Source: Paraspadella gotoi
Taxonomy: Eukaryota; Chaetognatha
Direction of reading: 5' to 3'
NCBI GenBank assembly: GCA_051294375.1
Contig: JBJCIZ010000239.1
Location: 2,431,476 to 2,495,475, forward strand
Length of the DNA stretch: 64,000 bases
This document shows positions 10,498 to 23,049 of this stretch, one piece after another. The translations under genes were made by a program, and so were the position numbers. Below the pieces are notes generated by a model. That model saw only the letters and a list, made by a program, of their open reading frames with translations, did no database searches and was not told where the DNA came from. Position 1 is the first letter of the stretch, and each line of letters starts with the position of its first letter.

Positions 10498-12951
10498 TCC
10501 GATGTTTTGATAAAAAAAAAAAAAAATTTCCTACGCGGAACAAATTGTTTTTTTCCCCCTTCATCCTTCGAACCTAGACTTTTCCATCACACCCTAGCAT
10601 CATCCCACCTCCTCTTTCTCTCCGCCCTTTTTTTATGGAGCGTTATCCGTTTTTATTCATCTTAATTTCTTGACCACTTATCTTCCCAAAGCTATTTTGA
10701 CAAGTATTCTCGACAGGTAAGCTCCGTGTATAAGTAAGATCTGCTTATCGCAGATTCCGACTCTCTATAATCCACTTTGTCGTTCCGTCGGTAAATCAAT
10801 TTAGATCATCTCCGAACATCGAATTATGAAGAACAATGGGAAAAAAAATTATGTCCGTATGTCTGTCTATCCCCCGTTAGCATTAAGCGTGAATAGATGG
10901 ATTGATTGAGATTAAATTTTGTGTGTGGGGAGGAATTCTGTTGAAGTCGCCGCCCGGCCCCCCCCCCCACATAAGCCCTCGTAATCTCGAGGTGCCAATA
11001 TCGCGAAAAGTTATCAGAAAATAACGATAAAAAACAAAAGAAATGAAGTTAAATGTAATGAAAACGGAGAGAAAACAAAAGACAAAAGTTCGAGCTGAAT
11101 GTAAAGTTACGATGGAATGGAGTAGAAATAAATTTGAATGGAAAAAAAAAGTCTCTCTTGTCAGATCTGCGAACGATAATTTAGCGGTATAAAATGATTG
11201 ACTGGCAGATTGATTAGTTGATTGAATGATGGTTTTGTAAAAAAAAGACAAAAAGAAAGGAGAGAAACTAAAAAATAAAGAAAAATTCAAAGGAAATAAA
11301 GAAAATTAAAACATAAGCAAGTGAAAACAATAAAATGTTTGAACCATACAATAATTCTTTTCAAGAAAATTGATAATAAATAAAAGGATACTATTTCAAT
11401 ACAGATTCCAGAAGACAACCGATGTGTTAAAACAAATATATAATATTAAAAAAGAAAAAAGTGTTGAAAATTAATGTTAAAAACAAAACCATATCAAAAG
11501 TTGAATGTGAGTTGTAATTAATAAATTAGAAAATTTATTGTGACTTATCATCTGATTAACTGCTTGCCGTCAAATTAACGTAGGCAGATCCGACATTGTT
11601 TGCTCTATCTTGTTAAATACAAAATTGAACATTGAATTGGACATTTCAAAATCAAACATCTTTTGTAATATGAATAATTTAAAAAAAAAAGATTTAAAAT
11701 TGTAAGACTACTTCTTAGACATCGTGATTTTCCCTTCTTTTCGTTGTGGTTTGATATTAGAAGACGTTTGAATTATTTTTTACAACAAATATAATACAAT
11801 AAAATCGTTGTAAAAAATAATTCGAACGTCTTCTAAGAATACTTCTATTATATATTTCGGTTTTAAGTAAAATACGTCGGCTACCGAACAAAATGAGGAA
11901 AATTGAGAAAAAAATTTCAGGTGTTGCATTGTGCAGGAAAATATAATTCACAAAATAACACCTGAATAAGGTACACTATATAGAAATATTCGGAAAGTGT
12001 TAAGTACGTACTTAGTATATGTTTTAAATTTGTTGGTTTCTTTTTAATTTTTTTAACTAAAGCCAACGGACTTTAGTCAAATATAGTTAATTTAATAAAA
12101 TTATGGATTCGATTATAAAATTAATACGGTGAAATCAATTAAGATTTTAATGGGAATAATTTGAAGTTAAAATTGACGGGAAATACTTTTCAGAGCCAAT
12201 TTTAAACTGGTGGTTAATTTTTGTCAATTTTACACACCTGTGCTTTCGACAAATTTTTCTTTTCTTTTCGAGTTTCTAATCACATTTGATGACAATCTGT
12301 TGTTTTAGAATTTAATTTTTCTTTTTTTTTTGGTTGAGAAATTTTCCACGCTAGTCAATTTTTTTCTACAATTTTACAGTTTTCTTTCCAGAAGAATATT
12401 TGGATTATGATCCGATTACTTCTTTTAGGTATACTTAATTTTTTATAGACATAGATGTAACAGCAAAGTTTTTATCGACCGTATTTATGTTTTCCAAAAA
12501 TCATTAAAATTTTAGATTTTCTTGACTTGGTTCAAAAACCATTTTCTGCGTTCCCCCATTCTGTTTTTGAAATGTTTTTTTTGTTTTTTTGTTTCTAATG
12601 TTTTGTTATTAATACCGAGTCTGTCTGCTTTTTTCATTTATCACAAAGCACACTTTCTTTCGCAGAAAATTTCTTATTCTCACAAATAAATCTTTTTTGT
12701 AATCTTGTTTTTCTAAATTTATATTAAACTCGTTATTATACGCCCTTCGTATGACATTATTTAATAATTTTGAAAAAAAAAATCACGCTGTGACTTGGTC
12801 ACTGCTTTGATGTTGACCTTACGGAATTGTTAGATGAATCTTAATTCTTATGTATAATACTGTTGATTTTTAATACTGCAATGTAAAATGAAAGTTTTTA
12901 ATGTTTGTTTCTTCGTTCACAGAATTATTTAATGAAATAAAAAAAAGAAAC
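10498..12951. other. RasGAP 3' UTR and intergenic DNA
   Basis: No ORF with coding character on either strand. The proximal part has several AATAAA motifs between about 11130 and 11310, fitting a long 3' UTR. A long hairpin lies at 11757-11836 (listed separately). Just before MRPL22, a 3' splice-like tract (TTCGTTCACAG) ends at 12922. The rest is AT-rich sequence without recognisable structure. Confidence 0.5.
11757..11836. repeat. foldback hairpin H1, 30-bp arms
   Basis: The left arm (11757-11786, beginning TTAGAAGACGTTTGAATTAT) and right arm (11807-11836) are reverse complements with a single A/G difference, separated by a 20-base AT loop. The sequence just left of it (TTTTCGTTGTGGTTTGAT) resembles the flank of hairpin H2 near 20115-20150 read on the other strand. 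It is therefore probably a small foldback transposable element rather than a terminator. Confidence 0.75.
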
Positions 12952-15016
12952 ATGGCTAAAATTAACTCTCTGATTAAACTTTTTGAAGGATGCCAAACCA
13001 GAAATTATGTCAGAGCTACAATTCTATCCCAGAACCAGTCTAGTTTTCTTCCGACTCGACCCTCGAATCAAAGATGCGCTTCTGTACATACATTACCTGA
13101 AACCCTTGGTAATAACTGGTTTAGTGGAGTCAAGATTCGATCGAGTCTTCACTGATTTTATTCATTCAGTAAATGGCGCTGTCCGTCAATTTTTTTTTTT
13201 TTTTTTTTTTTGCCGAGTCTGACTTAATAAATATTTCGATTTGAAGTCAGCTACATTTAGTTAGTCATTAGGCAAAATTTTACTTTCACCAATCGGGGTT
13301 TTGGCGTTTTTTGAAAAGAAAAAAAAAACACTTAAAAATACTTATTAAAAAAAATTAATACAAATTAATTACCCTAACCACCCTGAAGCCTAACACCGGT
13401 CGGCGAAATTAAAATTAACCCATCGACATTTTCTTGTTAATTGGTTTTTTATTAGCTGCTCGAGTTCCTGATCCGCAAAAACGTCTGAACCGTCCTTCTC
13501 TGGTTGGACCTAAGTTGCTCGATCGAATCGGAAACCCAATTTGGCGATTGAGACAAGGTGATTTGGTTGTTTTTTTTGTTTTTTTTTGGGGGGGGGAGAG
13601 GGGGGCTCTTGGATCAATTTGGCTTATCCCGCCATGGTTGCTGCGCGCGTTCACGATTGCCTGTACTTAATGTCTCAAGAAGGGGGAGACAGGTTGTTGG
13701 GTCCGGAGGCAGAGCTGGATCTTAATCTGGAGGTCTCTCTCCACAAGCTTTCTCTGTGGGGCGTGCCGGTTGCTCGTTAAGAAAGATAAAGAAGAGAGAG
13801 GAGCATGAGGAGAAATGAAAACACTTTATCTCCTCAAAGGTATTATTAAAGTTAGTCATTGTCTATTTTTTTTACCGTAACACAGACACGGCTGAGAATC
13901 GATGCGATCACGATTTATTGAAGCCATTGCCTCGATACGACGTTCGCAATCGTATAGTTTTCCCGCCTATCGAAGAGACTAAAAAGTTCTACGAAAGTCG
14001 GGGGGAGGCCTGTCCTAGGATTCAACCGGCATTTGTTTGCCACTCCAGGCGCCAAATCCAGGTAAAGTGCTATGGGCGAAATTCATATCAAGTTTTGCTT
14101 ATGAAATTGACATATTTAGATATTCTTTATCTATGATTGTTTTCTTTTTTTGGCCATTTTTGTTAAATACGTTATATTATCATTATAAACAAAACTTTTG
14201 GTTAAGATATAACAGCCGGGTTGCCTGTGATGCACATGTTGGCTTTTGGGGCTTCCGACCCTAAGTGACGCCTCCTGTCACAGTCGCGGTTACTCTAGGA
14301 CGGTCTCGCTTTGCCAACGCAGAGGGAAGTCGTTTGGACTGTTGTTAGAACGCACGGTGCGGTTTGAATATACCGCCACAAACATACATTTTGATAGATT
14401 GCTTTTTTTCCAGGATGATCCAAATCTGTCTAATCTAAACCTATAAACAATTCACGAATTAATTATAATAATTATAATAAGGTCTTCACACCGATCAGGT
14501 GAAGCCGTTTCATTTGCGTTACATAGCGCTTTTGGTTAGCGGGTTGAGCGTGGACGAAGCGCTCTCGCAACTGGAATTTCATCCGGTGAAAGCAGCGGAA
14601 GAAGTCAAAGAGACGATTGAGGAGGCCGTCGAAATGGCCACGCTCGAACACGGATTAGAATTCAGGTCTGGTCATAATTATTATAAATTGTGAGAAAGTC
14701 CTTTCTCTAGCACTTGAGTTCGGATATTTTGGTTCCCTCTAGGTCCAACATGTACGTCGCCCTCGCTCAAGTATACCCAGGAAAGAAGGCCTGGGCGATT
14801 AAGAAGAAAGCCAAGGGAAAAATGAAGAGACTTCATTTCGACTACTGCGATTTAGGCATCATGCTGGTCGAAGGGAAACCCCCACCCGATTTCCTACCTC
14901 ACGACCCCGCGGATACGCGAAAGAAATTTGAAAATCGACTCCAGGAATTGCGAAGTCGGAAGATCCATTGGGATCTCAAATGGAACCGTGTAGACTGTTC
15001 AATGAAACAATCATAA
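12952..15016 (+). CDS. MRPL22: mitochondrial large-subunit ribosomal protein uL22m
   Basis: Exons 12952-13108, 13886-14061, 14499-14665 and 14743-15016 (phases 1, 0, 2) give 257 residues. The first ~52 residues look like a mitochondrial presequence (MAKINSLIKL..., rich in Arg/Ser/Gln, few acids, ending around CASVHT). The body matches bacterial L22/uL22m: PRYDVRNRIVFPP, CHSRRQIQ, LRYIALLVSGLSVDEALSQLEF, then the beta-hairpin region RSNMYVALAQVYPGKKAWAI. It lines the polypeptide exit tunnel of the mitoribosome. PTCD3, another mitoribosomal protein, starts 86 bp downstream. A frame-preserving 102-bp candidate exon (13456-13557, phase 1 to phase 1) sits in intron 1 and would give 291 residues if included. 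The presequence exon is assigned by phase and character, so it is less certain than the body. Confidence 0.88.
13276..13416. mobile_element. MITE, copy B (in MRPL22 intron 1)
   Basis: 141 bp with diverged terminal inverted repeats: left AATTTTACTTTCACCAATCG, right end CGGTCGGCGAAATTAAAATT. It shares the CCCTAACCACCCT-type internal block with copy A and lies in the same orientation. Length is within one base of copy A. More mutated, so probably older. It lies between MRPL22 exon 1 and the candidate cassette exon. Confidence 0.72.
13456..13557 (+). other. candidate cassette exon inside MRPL22 intron 1
   Basis: An open 102-bp segment preceded by a good acceptor (TTTTTTATTAG) and followed by a donor-like AAG/GTGATT. 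Both ends are phase 1, matching the flanking MRPL22 exons, so inclusion adds 34 residues (ARVPDPQKRLNRPSLVGPKL...) without shifting frame. A second open stretch, about 13599-13780, can be joined in phase and ends in TAA after VSLHKLSLWGVPVAR, which would give a short alternative protein that skips the L22 domain. Neither peptide matches a family I know. Both look more coding-like than ordinary intron, but expression is unproven. Confidence 0.45.
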
Positions 15017-15102
15017 TTGAAAAAAAAAACGTTGATTTTTTTTTTCATTGTTTCACCATCGTTTTTGTTTTGCCACGAAAGGGTTTCGCAATATAAATAA
15101 TA

Positions 15103-17911
15103 ATGGCATTGTCGCTGGGGAAACGCGTGATCGGACCTAAATGGAGCTCGGTCGGACCAAAAGCCGTTTCGGTGAGAAACTGTTACGTCGACGGCGGACT
15201 TTATCACTTGGACGAAGGCAACGCGAAACGCAAACGCGATCCCAACGACCCGCGCCGCGCTAAGATTCCCGAAGGGCCGAAACTCGGAGCGACGAGAAAT
15301 GACCGCATTCCTTGGACTTACGGAAACTACAATCCTCATTATCACATCTTTAGAAAGATGTGGAACGAACCTTCTTTATTAAGGCGTCGATTCGAGCCTT
15401 CCGAGAGCAAAGAAATTGAGAAAAAAACATCCGTGGATGTGATCAAAGGTATAAAAAAAAAAAAATTGTACCAATTTTATAATACTGCAATTACCTAGCT
15501 TATGTTTTACTCCTATTTTTTTTTTTTAAGTCCCCCTTCGAAAGAAACGAGGTCCGACGGCTGTGCTGGACGCCTTATCCTCCACCGTACGGTTGGATGC
15601 CGTGGCCTTGCCACCCAACCTCGTCGACGATCCTTTCCTCCTTCCCGCCAACCCGAAGGATTTTCATTTGTTCCGTCGGTCTCGCGCCATGGGTCCGTTG
15701 AGCGATTTGATTTCAAAATAGATTCGGTCGTTCGATCTCATTCATACGGGACCAATTTATATTCTCTTTATTTCAAAGATTCGATATGGTTCCTTTTACT
15801 GAATAATAACGTTTCTCATTGTCTCACAGGTCGTCGCCTGGCTCGTCGCATCGCCGAGGATTTCCCGTATTATTTCGACTACGACTTTTTTCGTCCGGAT
15901 CCCGCGATTCCCTCCTTGGAGCGAGGAAAGGATTGGACGTTCGAGGAAGGAGTTCACGGTTTCGACGAGACCATCGACGAGAGGATCCGAGCGGGAAGGT
16001 AGGCGGATCGAGACGCGCACTGTGATAGTTAGTTACCTTAGTTACCCCTTGCTAACTATTATAGCTAAAGGAATAAAACTCAACGCATCTCGTAAACTGC
16101 GAAAAACTGTATGTTAGACACCTCACATATATCAATTAGCTTTTTACAGTATAAAATTTTGATGCTCCGTTGTAAACAAAAGCGAAATTTCAAATCGTTT
16201 TTAATTTCTTCAGATTTGATCTCGCTTTTTCTCTGTACGAACGTTTTCCCGATAAACGTCAGGAGATATCGGACGAAGTCTTGAGTAAGCTCATGATAAT
16301 TGCCTCCTTCAAAAATTACTCTACGTCACAAGGTGTTGATTCTCTCCGACCTTCCGAAAATATGGAACCGGAAGAAGTAGCGAGCCTACGAGACCGGAAC
16401 CTTTATATGAGTAAGAAGAAATATTCTAAAATTACTACGTATTTAATAAATTAGACTATAAAAATCACTTTCGCTCGACAGGAGAGAGCGATTCACGGAA
16501 CAACGATTGGGCCGAGGATGGAATGGCCGAGGACATCTGGCGGCGAATTCCGAAGACGGACGAGTTGCATTGCGCTTACATCAAAGCCTTGTTGAAGCAC
16601 GGAAACGTTCAAAGAGCCTGGGCACATTTCAACGCGTTGATCGAAGAGAAGAAACCGATCGATTTAACGACCTTCAATGAACTTCTCAAGCATCACCACG
16701 AGATCGAGACGGACGGCGGCGCCGAGGAACCAATTTGCTTGAGGATCTTTCGCGCTATTCATAATCGAGGCATAAAGCCCAGCCTCGAAACATTCAACGC
16801 GGCTCTGCGAGGTTTGTGGCACCCCAAGTTTGATAACAGGTTCGATCTCATCGATAACATACTGGTGGAGATGATCGAACTCGGAATCCGTCCATCCCTC
16901 GGCACTCTCGGTCTTGTTCTGAAAGGGTGGCGCTTTTCCCCGAATGTAGTTTCCAAAGTGAAGTGGGCGGTCCGCTTGGTCGAAGGAGATCGTCTTCCAT
17001 TTCACGACGAGGACGACTTGTTCTTTTTTCCTCAAGCCATGTCGGCGATTCGTTATACCCGTTCCGAGGATCCAGATCGCCTCGACCTGGCTCATCGTCT
17101 CTTCGCTCTCGCCACGCGATCGGACAACCTGGAAAAGTTTTTCCATAACCAAGACGTTTGGAATTCCTTCTTCAACGGTTATTTGTTTTTCGTTCTCGAC
17201 CACGGAACGTTGGACGAAGTCTACGAAATTTACCGAATCTTCGTTCCTCATTACACCCTTTGGTCCCAGAATGTTTGGGGAGCTTTCCTCGAAAAGTTGA
17301 AATTCTTGGTTCCCATTCCGACTGGATTTTTGGCGCGAATAAGCAACGATCTCTCATCGTCTTTTTGCCACAGAGACGCGACAGTCAACGAAAAGTTTTC
17401 TCACTTTTTGCTCAACCCTTCGGCAGACGAGGCTGATAAGAAGGCTTTAGCCGTCATTGCTCTCGCCTTTTTCCGTGGCACAGTTAATTTGGCGGAGAGT
17501 CGATCCCGGAGATTAGCCAAAGAGATCATATTGCTTGGACCCGAGAATGCTCATTCTCAGTGGATCAAGCTCGTTAACGGACCCACCTACAACAACATCC
17601 TGCTCTCCCTTTGCGCCGGCGCCGATTTGAAAGGCGCCGTCCAAGTTTTCTATCACTACCTCTTTAATAGAAACAAAGTCTTGGGCGCACCGCCGGTGGA
17701 TGGCGCTTTCGCTCTGATGCGACACGTGGCGGAATCGCCGCAATCCTTGCGAAATCGGAAGGAAATCATGGTGGAAGCGATGAAAATGTTCGACGACATC
17801 GGCGCCAAGAAAGAGCTACTGGAAACGATGGAACTCTTGAAAGAACATTTATCTCTAGACACGGAGAGTGCCGTGCTCGTTGCTCAGTTGGAAGGGCAGT
17901 TGAGAAAATAG
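15103..17911 (+). CDS. PTCD3: mitoribosomal small-subunit PPR protein mS39
   Basis: Exons 15103-15448, 15531-15692, 15830-15998, 16214-16410 and 16482-17911 join in phases 1, 1, 2, 1 to give 767 residues. Diagnostic stretches shared with vertebrate PTCD3 include RKKRGPTAVLDALSSTVRLD, DDPFLLP, and RLARRIAEDFPYYFDYDFF, followed by helical PPR-type repeats (HCAYIKALLKHGNVQRAWAHF, DLTTFNELLKHH, PSLETFNAALRGL, RPSLGTLGLVLKG). In mammals this protein sits at the mRNA entrance of the 28S subunit. The N-terminus (ALSLGKRVIGPKW) may be a targeting peptide. It starts 86 bp after MRPL22 and ends 51 bp before CENPS, an operon-like arrangement. Length is close to the family size (about 690 residues). Confidence 0.93.
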
Positions 17912-17962
17912 CTCTTTTGTTGTCGATTTGTTTTTTGTTTATGATTGCTACACTTAGTAGAT

Positions 17963-18325
17963 ATGGAAGAACCAACTATGACCGACGATATTCCTCTCAA
18001 GGCCGCTTTGCACTACGCCGTCGGGAAAACCTGCGAAAATTACGCCAGAGACACCGACGAAGTCGCTTTCGACAAAAAATTCGTGAGCGCTTTATCCGTG
18101 GCCGCCTCGCATCTGATTCGTTCTTACGCTCGCGACTTGGAGGCGTTTTCTCGTCACGCCAAACGACAAACGGCGAACGTGGACGACGCCAAACTTTTAA
18201 CTCGTCACAACGCCGACCTAGAATTATTTTTAGACGCCAAGGCTCGTCAGTTGACGTCCGCTAAAACTGTCAAGAGAAAAACTGTCGTTCAGGCCGGCGA
18301 CGCCGGAAAAAAGTTAAAACGTTGA
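17963..18325 (+). CDS. CENPS: histone-fold protein CENP-S / MHF1
   Basis: Single exon, 120 residues. The histone fold is clear: LKAALHYAVGKTCENYA (helix 1), KKFVSALSVAASHLIRSYARDLEAFSRHAKR (helix 2), TANVDDAKLLTRHNADLELFL (helix 3), then a Lys-rich tail. The ARDLEAFSRHAKR-T-A-x-V-D-D-x-K-L-L-x-R core matches the CENP-S family. It pairs with CENP-X in a tetramer that binds DNA at kinetochores and stimulates FANCM at stalled forks; a CENPX gene is not in this window. The start at 17963 gives MEEPTMTDD and is favoured over the next in-frame ATG (17978). It lies 51 bp after the PTCD3 stop, with a pyrimidine-rich tract and ACACTTAG immediately upstream, compatible with splicing just before the start. 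Confidence 0.92.
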   Translation: MEEPTMTDDIPLKAALHYAVGKTCENYARDTDEVAFDKKFVSALSVAASHLIRSYARDLEAFSRHAKRQTANVDDAKLLTRHNADLELFLDAKARQLTSAKTVKRKTVVQAGDAGKKLKR

Positions 18326-18447
18326 AATGCCCCGTTTCCCCTCTCCGAGATATTTTAGTTTATTACAATTTTAGTTACAAATTGTGATATTTTCAGAACG
18401 CATAATAGTCTACAAATTTCTCTTGGCCAAAAAAAAAAAATAATAAA

Positions 18448-19876
18448 ATGTCGCGTAAATGTCCGAACTGCGACGCCGTGGACTCCATGGAGACGGACTC
18501 GATCGGCACGGAGGATCTCGCTCTGTGCACCAACTGCGGCTTCACGGAGAAGGCTCAGGGATCGCAGTTCGTCGCTCCGGACAAGAACGAGGAGAGGGGA
18601 GAGTTTCAACGCGACGGGCTCGTCGTCAAATTCGACAAGGATCGGAAACTGTACAGCGGAAGAACCAAGACCGATCACAAAAAAAGAAAATTTTTTATGG
18701 GTAAAGTAAATATTTCCTAGTTTTTACTCACCATTGTGATTAATTTATCTCTAAGTACCAGCAAATAGTTTAGCAACTAGATAATTTGTTACGTAACTCG
18801 TTGTGTCAATGGCAAAATAACCATTGGCTTATATCACGTCAGTTGGTGGTTAAAAGCGTTTAAACAAGCCCCAGAGATGGATGATTTAAAAATCAAACTT
18901 CGTAAAATAATAACAAACATTGGTATTTATTTCAGAATCCGCGGACCGACTCGGTCTTCCCGAAGCATCGAGAGCGCGCGTCGTAGAAGTCTACGACACG
19001 GCCTCCGTCCGCGTCTCGCGAAAGACTGCCTCCTTCACGCTCGCCTGCCTATTCGTCGCCTGCGAGAGAATCGGACTCCGCGTTTCGCTCAAAGAATTTT
19101 GCCGCAAACTCGAGTGCGACAAAAGAGCAATCACCAAAGCGAGGACGGCCGTCTGCGAGTGCCTCGACGACTCCCCTTCCCCCCTCAATTCCGCCGCCAC
19201 TCGCGATTCCGAGAGCCTCCAAAACGCCTCCGCCTCCGCCGAATCTCTCGTCGTCCAACGCCTCAACGAAAACCGCCTTCCTTTTCACTACGAGAAAAAA
19301 CTGACTCGGCTGATGTCTCTCGTTCGGAAGGCCTGGGTCTCCTCGGGCAAGAGCGAGGAGGGCTATCTTTGGCCTTGTCTCTTCGTACTGTTAGAGGCCA
19401 ACGCGCCGTGCGCCAAATCGCGACCCAAGTCGCGCGTCAAATCCGTTTTCATGGATCGATACGGCGTCCATCAGCGCATGCACCAACGGACCTTCTGTTT
19501 GCACGTTCAAGAGGTCGAAGAGTTTTTGAAGCGAATGACTTCTTACGTGCCGTGGCTGTCGGCGGATCTCAAGGGATCCATTCTGGGAATCAACAAGTCG
19601 TTGGATTGGATGCTGAACAACGCGGATTATCTGGAAGGGGTCATCGAGGACGCTAATCGTCGGAGCGACGACGCGGTTTCCGAATTTCGTCCGCCCGCGA
19701 TGGACGCGGAGAGAAAGAACGCGGTCGTCGCGGAAGACGTGCCCGACGTCAGGGTTCCGGAGGGAGAATTGGGAGAGGAGGACATCAAGGAGGACGATTT
19801 CCATCAGTACATCAAAAGTCCGAAAGAAGTGCGGAACCTTATTGAATTAAAGACGCGGTTTAAATCTTCGTCCTGA
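18448..19876 (+). CDS. BRF2: Pol III initiation factor Brf2 (TFIIB-related)
   Basis: Exons 18448-18700 and 18936-19876 (phase 1), 397 residues. A TFIIB-type zinc ribbon opens the protein (CPNCDAVD...LCTNCGF), followed by a B-reader/linker and two cyclin-fold repeats (ASFTLACLFVACERIGLRVSLKEFC; then SLVRKAWVSSGKSEEGYLWPCLFV). The C-terminus KEDDFHQYIKSPKEVRNL matches the vertebrate Brf2 ending (acidic-x-QYL-x-TPQEVR) rather than BRF1 or TFIIB. Brf2 with TBP and BDP1 recruits Pol III to upstream-promoter genes such as U6 and 7SK. A poly-Ser/Asp insertion separates the repeats. It starts 122 bp after CENPS, with a TATTTTCAG acceptor-like tract between them. Confidence 0.85.
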
Positions 19877-19962
19877 CGGGGGCCTTTTTTGTTTTGATGA
19901 CTTGTGAACGCTGGTTAATTTTTTTTTTTTCCGTGAACGCCGTGACGTTTTACTGTTTTAAT

Positions 19963-20114
19963 ACAAAGTTTGAAGAGAGATTTAACGACGATTTTTATTT
20001 CATGGTGAAAGGGACGTGTTTCGACTCACGTACGAGTCTTCTTAGTCTGAGTCGAAAACATGTCCGTTTCACTATGAAATAAAAATCGTTGTTAAATATC
20101 TCTTCAAACTTTGT
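19963..20114. repeat. foldback hairpin H2, ~66-bp arms
   Basis: Left arm 19963-20028 (starting ACAAAGTTTGAAGAGAGATT) and right arm 20048-20114 are reverse complements with only a few mismatches, around a ~19-base loop. The outer flank on the right, read on the minus strand, gives TTTCGTTGTGATTTGATTTA, close to the sequence just left of hairpin H1 near 11740-11757. Its size and shared flank suggest a foldback/MITE family. It lies 86 bp after the BRF2 stop, so it is probably transcribed in the BRF2 3' UTR. Confidence 0.8.
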
Positions 20115-20262
20115 TCTAAATCAAATCACAACGAAACAGAAAGGAAAAAACACAATACTTTTTAATTTAATTTATTTCTAAAAAAAAAAACAAAAAAATA
20201 CTCCTGGCGCCACATGAGTTTTCTAACGGGGGGCATCTTATATTATTATTTATTGTTGACCT

Positions 20263-20300
20263 TATGTTTAGTGGTAGAATGCTCGCATTGTTCTTTTGGC
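20263..20300 (+). repeat. tRNA-Gly-like 5' half (A-box), no T-arm
   Basis: The segment TTTAGTGGTAGAATGCTCGC matches the D-arm and A-box of metazoan tRNA-Gly (TCAGTGGTAGAATTCTCGC) almost base for base. No B-box (GGTTCRANNCC) or matching acceptor stem follows within tRNA distance. It is therefore not a functional tRNA. It is either a decayed tRNA or the head of a tRNA-derived SINE. Confidence 0.45.
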
Positions 20301-20432
20301 TGTTCTACTTGATAATGTTTATGAATTAATAAAGAGAAGCAATAGTGGTTAATAACATTATTTATTGTATTGCTAACCCATCATTATTAATATTACACAA
20401 GATACATGATGGTTATTATATTATAAGTGGCA

Positions 20433-20748
20433 AGCTAAGAAAAGGGCATAGTGGTTCAAACCGACCCTGAAATCCTAGCTGATTAATAGCTAGGCCTTTG
20501 ACAATAACAATCTTCTATCAAACATGAGCCAGTCTCCCAGAACAAGAAAAATACTTCCATTTATAAAGCGACAATACTACTATGAAATATTTGAATAATA
20601 ATTGGAAAACTAAAACATTATTAAAACCTATTAAAACTATTGCTAAAACCGTAAAATAAGACTATTATGAAAACTGTATCAAAAGATATGAGAAATGGTC
20701 TAAACTACTACAATATGTAAATGAGATTGAAGAACTCAATCTCATTTG
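20433..20748. repeat. structured dispersed repeat R2, copy 1
   Basis: One end (20433-20480) forms nested stems: AGCTA/TAGCT outside, AGGG/CCCT in the middle, GGTT/AACC at the tip, with core GGCATAGTGGTTCAAACCGA. The other end (about 20719-20748) is a palindrome AATGAGATTGA/TCAATCTCATT. Copy 2 (52631-52932) carries both ends in opposite orientation at about the same spacing, and a third partial tail lies near 36566-36610. No ORF. It resembles a foldback or SINE-like non-autonomous element. Confidence 0.7.
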
Positions 20749-21029
20749 AAATGAACCACAAATTATTCTGCTACAGTTTCACTAGTTCGAATATCAAAAT
20801 AAGAAAATTTGCGGTTTGTTTGAGCCATAAACTCAGCGGATAAATTTTATTTTTCAAGTTTTGTATTCGCTTTGATTAAAACAACCAGTTTTAAAATTAG
20901 TATCTGTCTTTCGAGCAAATAAAAAAAATATTTAATTTTTTAAATTTCTATAATTATCCCGATGTTGCCCCGATGTTACTAAATTTCTCGCCGCGTCATT
21001 TATATTTCCAAAACGCAGTTAATTCGATT

Positions 21030-22867
<1,838 letters not shown>

Positions 22868-23049
22868 ATTTTTCTCCCCCCCCCTCCCCCCCATATTGCG
22901 TTCCGTTCTATTCGTTGTCACCTTTGTGTTTTCTCTCCTTTTTTTTTCTTTTTTTTTTACGTTGTTGGGTGAACCGACCCTTTTGAAAGCCTTTACTTTT
23001 TTTTTTCATTTAGCGAATTTCAGCGAATGAAATTCTATATCAGTGAAAA

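Larger units (their letters stand above)
19877..21029. other. BRF2-KAT8 intergenic region, rich in repeats
   Basis: Holds foldback hairpin H2 (19963-20114), a tRNA-Gly-like half (about 20263-20300) and a structured repeat R2 copy (20433-20748), each listed separately. No coding sequence. An in-frame ATG at 20973 extends the KAT8 frame by 19 codons, but it has no family similarity. Confidence 0.6.

Noticed and set aside
12983-13222. Alternative + frame over MRPL22 exon 1 (MSELQFYPRTSLVFFRLDPR)
   Set aside because: Looks protein-like, but ends in phase 0 and cannot join the next coding-like segments without a stop; the frame from 12952 has a presequence character and correct phase.
17917-18264. 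Arg-rich 115-codon frame over CENPS
   Set aside because: Out-of-frame shadow; the histone fold is in the other frame.
20263-20340. Functional tRNA-Gly gene
   Set aside because: No T-arm, B-box or complementary acceptor stem follows the A-box.
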